Origin: Arcicella rosea
GTDB taxonomy: Bacteria > Bacteroidota > Bacteroidia > Cytophagales > Spirosomataceae
Direction: 5' to 3'
DNA: 64,000 nt
NCBI RefSeq assembly: GCF_040543805.1
Contig: NZ_JBEUMS010000003.1
Coordinates: 310,001 to 374,000, forward strand
The translations under genes were made by a program, and so were the position numbers. Shown here piece by piece: positions 60,651 through 64,000 of this stretch. Under the pieces are notes generated by a model. That model saw only the letters and a list, made by a program, of their open reading frames with translations. It had not been told where the DNA came from and did no database searches. The first letter of the stretch is position 1; the number at the start of each line of letters is the position of its first letter.

Positions 60651-61511
60651 TTATTTTAATTGTTTTTTCCATAGACCAACCGCACCCATTAAGGCCGCTT
60701 GTTCATTCAGAGAAGATTTGATAAGTTGTATTTTATGAGTGTTTTCTGATAACATTTTTTCAACTTCTGGAAAAAACAAAGGCGAAGCACCTGCAATATT
60801 TCCGCCTACTATAATTAACTCTGGATGAAAAATCTTGGTAAAATCATCAATAAACAGGCATACATTTTTGGCAAATTCTGTGAATACTTCTTGTGAGGCT
60901 TCATCATTTTCAAAGCTTTCTACTAATTGCTTGGCACCATCAACCGTTTTTCCTGTTAATTCATGGTAGCGTTTTACAAACCAACGGGTAGAAATATAGT
61001 CTTCTGCAACACCTTCTAGTAATTGATGGTTTATTCCCATTGCCATGTCTTTGGCATCGCCATTTTTGTAGATTGATGTACCTAAGCCTGTACCCATGGT
61101 GATGCCTATGGCTTTTTCGTAATGCTGACCCGCTCCAAAAAGCATTTCACCTTCTAAAAATGCTTCTGAATCATTTCTAAAACTAATATTCTCAATCGGT
61201 ATCGATAGTCTTTCGGAAAGCTCATTTCTGATATTTAAGCCATACAAACTTTCGTACTTATTAACATTCTTCATCAAGCATATTCCATTTTCATAATCAA
61301 ATGGACCAGGCATGGCTATACCCAAGTAATAGGTTTTTACTTGATTGCTAGTTTGGACAATGGCGTTTGCCCAAGCTGTTAAAATTTCTTCTGACGAAGC
61401 ATGAGGATTCAGCTTACTTCTGACGATTGATGAAGTAATGATTTTCCCATCTTCAATATTTACTTGTGCCGCTGTGATGTGCGAGCCTCCGATGTCAACT
61501 CCGATGTACAT
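60651..61511 (-). CDS. ROK-family sugar kinase
   Basis: A 286-residue ROK-fold protein (N-terminal phosphate loop YIGVDIGGSH, catalytic region GIAMPGPFDYENGIC and ISFRNDSEAFLEGE with the catalytic aspartate in RNDSEA, then GITMGTGLGTSIY). The zinc-binding cysteine motif CxCGxxGC of many ROK kinases and repressors is absent, as is any helix-turn-helix, so it is a kinase-like rather than a repressor member. It probably phosphorylates the sugar brought in by the neighbouring transporter. It starts the unit with the MFS gene; no promoter was identified in the 182-bp gap upstream. Confidence 0.88.
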   Translation of the reverse strand: MYIGVDIGGSHITAAQVNIEDGKIITSSIVRSKLNPHASSEEILTAWANAIVQTSNQVKTYYLGIAMPGPFDYENGICLMKNVNKYESLYGLNIRNELSERLSIPIENISFRNDSEAFLEGEMLFGAGQHYEKAIGITMGTGLGTSIYKNGDAKDMAMGINHQLLEGVAEDYISTRWFVKRYHELTGKTVDGAKQLVESFENDEASQEVFTEFAKNVCLFIDDFTKIFHPELIIVGGNIAGASPLFFPEVEKMLSENTHKIQLIKSSLNEQAALMGAVGLWKKQLK

Positions 61512-61693
61512 AAATTTAAAGATTCTTATAAAATCAGTGAAGATTTTGTGTAAACTTCCATCTTCACTGAAAATTTTTAGAAAGGGTTTCTTTTGATATT
61601 ATTAAAATATTTTGACGTTTTGGCGAAGGCTTTAATCAGCCTAAATTGGCTTCGTTAATAAGCAGAACAACTACCAATTACTTAGTCGATTTA

Positions 61694-63595
61694 TTATTTT
61701 AGCGGAGTAAGCCAAATGGCTTGCCCACCAGATGGTAAAAGTTTAGCATCCAATACAGTAGCGCTATCTACTGTAATGCGTTGGATACCAACTTTTGTAG
61801 CACTGGTTAAAGTGCTATCATCGGCATAAATATTGGCGGTATATTTAATGCCTTTGGGTAAAAAATCTAACTTTATTTTTAGTGTTCTTCCTTCGTTACT
61901 TGTTAATGTACCCACAAACCAATCTTTCCCATTTCTACGGGCTGTGGTAATATATTTCGATATTTCTCCTTGAATTACCCTTGTTTCATCCCAGGTAGTT
62001 GGAATTTTATTCCAAAACTCCAATTCTGGTTCATCATTACTAGCTTTTGGTTGGTCGTACCAAAACAAGGTTTGTAAAGGGCTATAATATACCGCTGCCA
62101 TTGCCAACTGATGGGCATGAGTAGTCTTGATTCGTTTATCAAAATAACAAATGGTATAGTCTGCTGCCCCACCAATGTATCTTGTAAAAGGTAGTGTTAC
62201 GTTGTGTGTAGCATCTGGCATTTCTTCGTTTCCTCTTACACCTTCGGCTGTCATCAGGTTTGGATAAGTACGCATTTCTCCAGTCGGGCGCCAATCGTCA
62301 TGAATATTCACCATCAACTGGTTATCAGCGCATTTCTTGATGGCCTCCTCTACCCAAGTAGTCCAGCGATGGCTGCCAGTTTGTACAAAGCCAAATTTCA
62401 CTCCTTTAATTCCCCATTTTTTATACAATGGAAAAATCTCGTCTGCTTGTTTATATAGCGACTGGAGGTTTACATACAACCAAATTCCCACACCTCGTTC
62501 TTTGCCATAAGCCACTATTTCGGCCATATCCATTTTGGCTTTTACTTGCGTAGCATCAGTATCCCAAGTAAGGGCGGGGCCATACCATTTCCAGTCGAAC
62601 AATACATATTGCAAGTTTCTTTTTACAGCAAAATCAATAGCAGTTTTGGCTCCTTCGGTAGTAAGGGTCATTTCTCTGATGATTTTCCCAGGTTTAATCC
62701 AATCCGTATTCGCTATTTTATTAGGCGTATTCAAGTTTAGGATAATGTCATTATTCTCAATCAATTTTCCTTCACTTTCTGCTATCATGATTACTCGCCA
62801 AGGCGTACCGAAATAAGTAATACCATCAACCCCACCATATAATGCTGTTTGAATAGTATTCTTTTTGGTTTTACTGATAATGAATTTAGCTCTCGCATAA
62901 TCTACCATTTGTGCCTCCGCTAAACAAGCCCACAAACCATTAGTCAATCGTAAAGGCATAGGTCTTTCCCCAGCATCTACCCAATTTTCAAGGGGTAATT
63001 CAGCATATTTGCCTTGCGCCCATTGTGTATAAAATGCTGTTGTTCCTGTTGGCAAAGCAAATTCTGTATTTTCAGCCGTAATTTGGTAGTAAGAACCTTT
63101 AGGATTCTCAGGGAAATAATAACGAATGGCGATGCCCGCATCATAGGCACGTACTTGTATTTCTAAAGTATAGTCGGCGTTGCTAGCTTTTTTGAAAGCA
63201 AGATTTACTGCTTGATAATAATCTCTAATCAGCGAACGCTCGCCATATAGAGGCTTCCAAGTAGTATCTTTCTGGCTGGTTTTAATACCCACAAATTGTA
63301 AGTCTTCACACCACTTTTCGGTTTTATCTACTTTCAGCGCCATTGCCAATTCTGAAAGGTGATTATCCAACTGAATATCTAGCTCAGATTCCAATATTAC
63401 TGCTTTGCCTTTGTAGCTTACCGTATAAAAAATAGCTTTCTTGCCCTTTTCATCAATCTTTTGATAAACCGTACAAAGGATATTTCTATCGGGTGAAGTA
63501 ATCGTTGTTCTGGTACTATCTATGATACCTTTCTGTGCGAGCAAGGTATGGGTAAAAACCAAGGTAAAAATTATTGCTAAAATCTTTTTCATCAT
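61694..63595 (-). CDS. Glycoside hydrolase family 97 protein
   Basis: A 633-residue exported glycosidase (signal peptide ending LLAQ). The N-terminal GH97 beta domain begins ITSPDRNILCTVYQK. The central TIM barrel holds LFDWKWYGPALTWDTDATQVK, WLYVNLQSL, GVKFGFVQTGSHRWTTW and MVNIHDDWRPTG, consistent with family 97. A C-terminal beta domain ends the protein. GH97 members are alpha-glucosidases or alpha-galactosidases; the mechanism depends on whether the key carboxylate is Glu or Asp, and that cannot be settled without an alignment. It is next to GH88 in the cluster. Confidence 0.93.
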   Translation of the reverse strand: MMKKILAIIFTLVFTHTLLAQKGIIDSTRTTITSPDRNILCTVYQKIDEKGKKAIFYTVSYKGKAVILESELDIQLDNHLSELAMALKVDKTEKWCEDLQFVGIKTSQKDTTWKPLYGERSLIRDYYQAVNLAFKKASNADYTLEIQVRAYDAGIAIRYYFPENPKGSYYQITAENTEFALPTGTTAFYTQWAQGKYAELPLENWVDAGERPMPLRLTNGLWACLAEAQMVDYARAKFIISKTKKNTIQTALYGGVDGITYFGTPWRVIMIAESEGKLIENNDIILNLNTPNKIANTDWIKPGKIIREMTLTTEGAKTAIDFAVKRNLQYVLFDWKWYGPALTWDTDATQVKAKMDMAEIVAYGKERGVGIWLYVNLQSLYKQADEIFPLYKKWGIKGVKFGFVQTGSHRWTTWVEEAIKKCADNQLMVNIHDDWRPTGEMRTYPNLMTAEGVRGNEEMPDATHNVTLPFTRYIGGAADYTICYFDKRIKTTHAHQLAMAAVYYSPLQTLFWYDQPKASNDEPELEFWNKIPTTWDETRVIQGEISKYITTARRNGKDWFVGTLTSNEGRTLKIKLDFLPKGIKYTANIYADDSTLTSATKVGIQRITVDSATVLDAKLLPSGGQAIWLTPLK

Positions 63596-63621
63596 TAATC
63601 TTCTATAAAGAGTATTTATAA

Positions 63622-64000
63622 TTATTTCTTTTGATTCATTTTCTTGTATCGCAACAAGGCTTCGATGTAATAATAATCGGCATAAATAATTGAAGCATCT
63701 ACTTCACCACCAATTGGCATATTTCCTGTCGAATGCAATAAAAAGGCATCATTTACTGCGCCACTTTGATAATTTGTTGTTGAAAGACTTTCAAGCATTT
63801 TCTTGGCTTTTGAATAATAAAGCACAGCCTTCTTTTTATCTTTTACCAAAGTAGAAAGTTCAAGCAAAGCAGAAGCCGTAACCGCTGCCGCAGAAGCATC
63901 ACGAGGAGTATTAGGAATACCAGGCGCATTAAAATCCCAAAACGGAATTAGGCTTTCGTCTGGTAAACTTTTTAAATATACGTCTGTTACTTTCTGAGCA
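63622..64000 (-). CDS. GH88-type unsaturated glucuronyl hydrolase (C-terminal part)
   Basis: The last 125 residues of a gene that continues past the right edge. The region SLIPFWDFNAPGIPNTPRDASAAAVTASALLELSTL (seen as FWDFNAPGIPNTPRDASAAA and so on) matches the conserved C-terminal half of GH88 unsaturated chondroitin or glucuronyl hydrolases, and so does GGEVDASIIYADYYYIEALLRYK at the end. Such enzymes remove the unsaturated uronic acid left by lyases. This makes good sense beside the heparinase-type lyase. The N-terminus, catalytic acid and signal peptide cannot be seen. Confidence 0.88.
   Translation of the reverse strand, partial: AQKVTDVYLKSLPDESLIPFWDFNAPGIPNTPRDASAAAVTASALLELSTLVKDKKKAVLYYSKAKKMLESLSTTNYQSGAVNDAFLLHSTGNMPIGGEVDASIIYADYYYIEALLRYKKMNQKK

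Noticed and set aside
1..64000. CRISPR arrays, insertion sequences, prophage and RNA genes
   Set aside because: No regular spaced repeats, transposase or phage structural genes, tRNA cloverleaf or rRNA segment were found by reading. Only short inverted repeats and the tandem kinase genes are repetitive. A tRNAscan or Rfam search could still find something short.

Overview
The window looks like chromosomal DNA from a member of the Bacteroidota, most likely the Cytophagales (Spirosomataceae-like; this placement is inference). It is AT-rich and most start codons lack a strong Shine-Dalgarno. Several promoters fit the Bacteroidota TTTG / TAnnTTTG pattern. It carries the type IX secretion genes porU and porV, a gldE homologue, lineage-typical small families (DUF6702, DUF4292, DUF2795, a 29-residue COX24/mS38-like protein) and the edge of a polysaccharide-degradation locus. 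No rRNA, tRNA, CRISPR array, prophage or insertion sequence was recognised.

Left part (1-27 kb), mostly housekeeping and envelope: a truncated class A penicillin-binding protein, a PfkB-type sugar kinase, a CBS-pair protein, an M16 protease-like protein without the zinc motif, porV and porU, a SprT-like protein, a tiny lipoprotein, a separate nuoKLMN block followed by a GtrA-like membrane gene, a DEDDh exonuclease, a polyprenyl diphosphate synthase, a rhomboid protease, dxr, rseP and a DUF6702 gene. A two-gene McrBC type IV restriction system, whose McrB carries an N-terminal EVE-like domain, sits between DUF6702 and rng.

Middle part (27-47.7 kb): the 29-residue ribosomal-type gene, a TPR protein and HU lie upstream of rng; mutY, ssb and gldE run the other way. 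Then come a lipoprotein, an ATP-grasp enzyme, an M17 aminopeptidase, DUF2795, cutC, an envelope cluster (large TPR protein, DUF4292 lipoprotein, EnvC-like protein with a degenerate LytM domain), a YfgM-like TPR protein and ribH. The lysC gene is flanked on both sides by antitoxin/PIN-toxin pairs, followed by serS.

Right part (47.7-64 kb): a LytTR response regulator is followed by four consecutive paralogous LytS-type membrane histidine kinases. Their catalytic halves are almost identical while their membrane halves differ. This one-regulator, four-sensor array is the most unusual thing in the window. Beyond a perfect 17-bp bidirectional terminator lies a minus-strand catabolic cluster: DUF4861, a secreted esterase, a YjbR-like protein, a heparinase II/III-type lyase, a serine hydrolase, a FucP-type sugar transporter, a ROK kinase, GH97, and the C-terminal end of a GH88-type unsaturated glucuronyl hydrolase. 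Together these suggest breakdown and uptake of a uronic-acid-containing polysaccharide. Any SusC/SusD pair would lie beyond the right edge.
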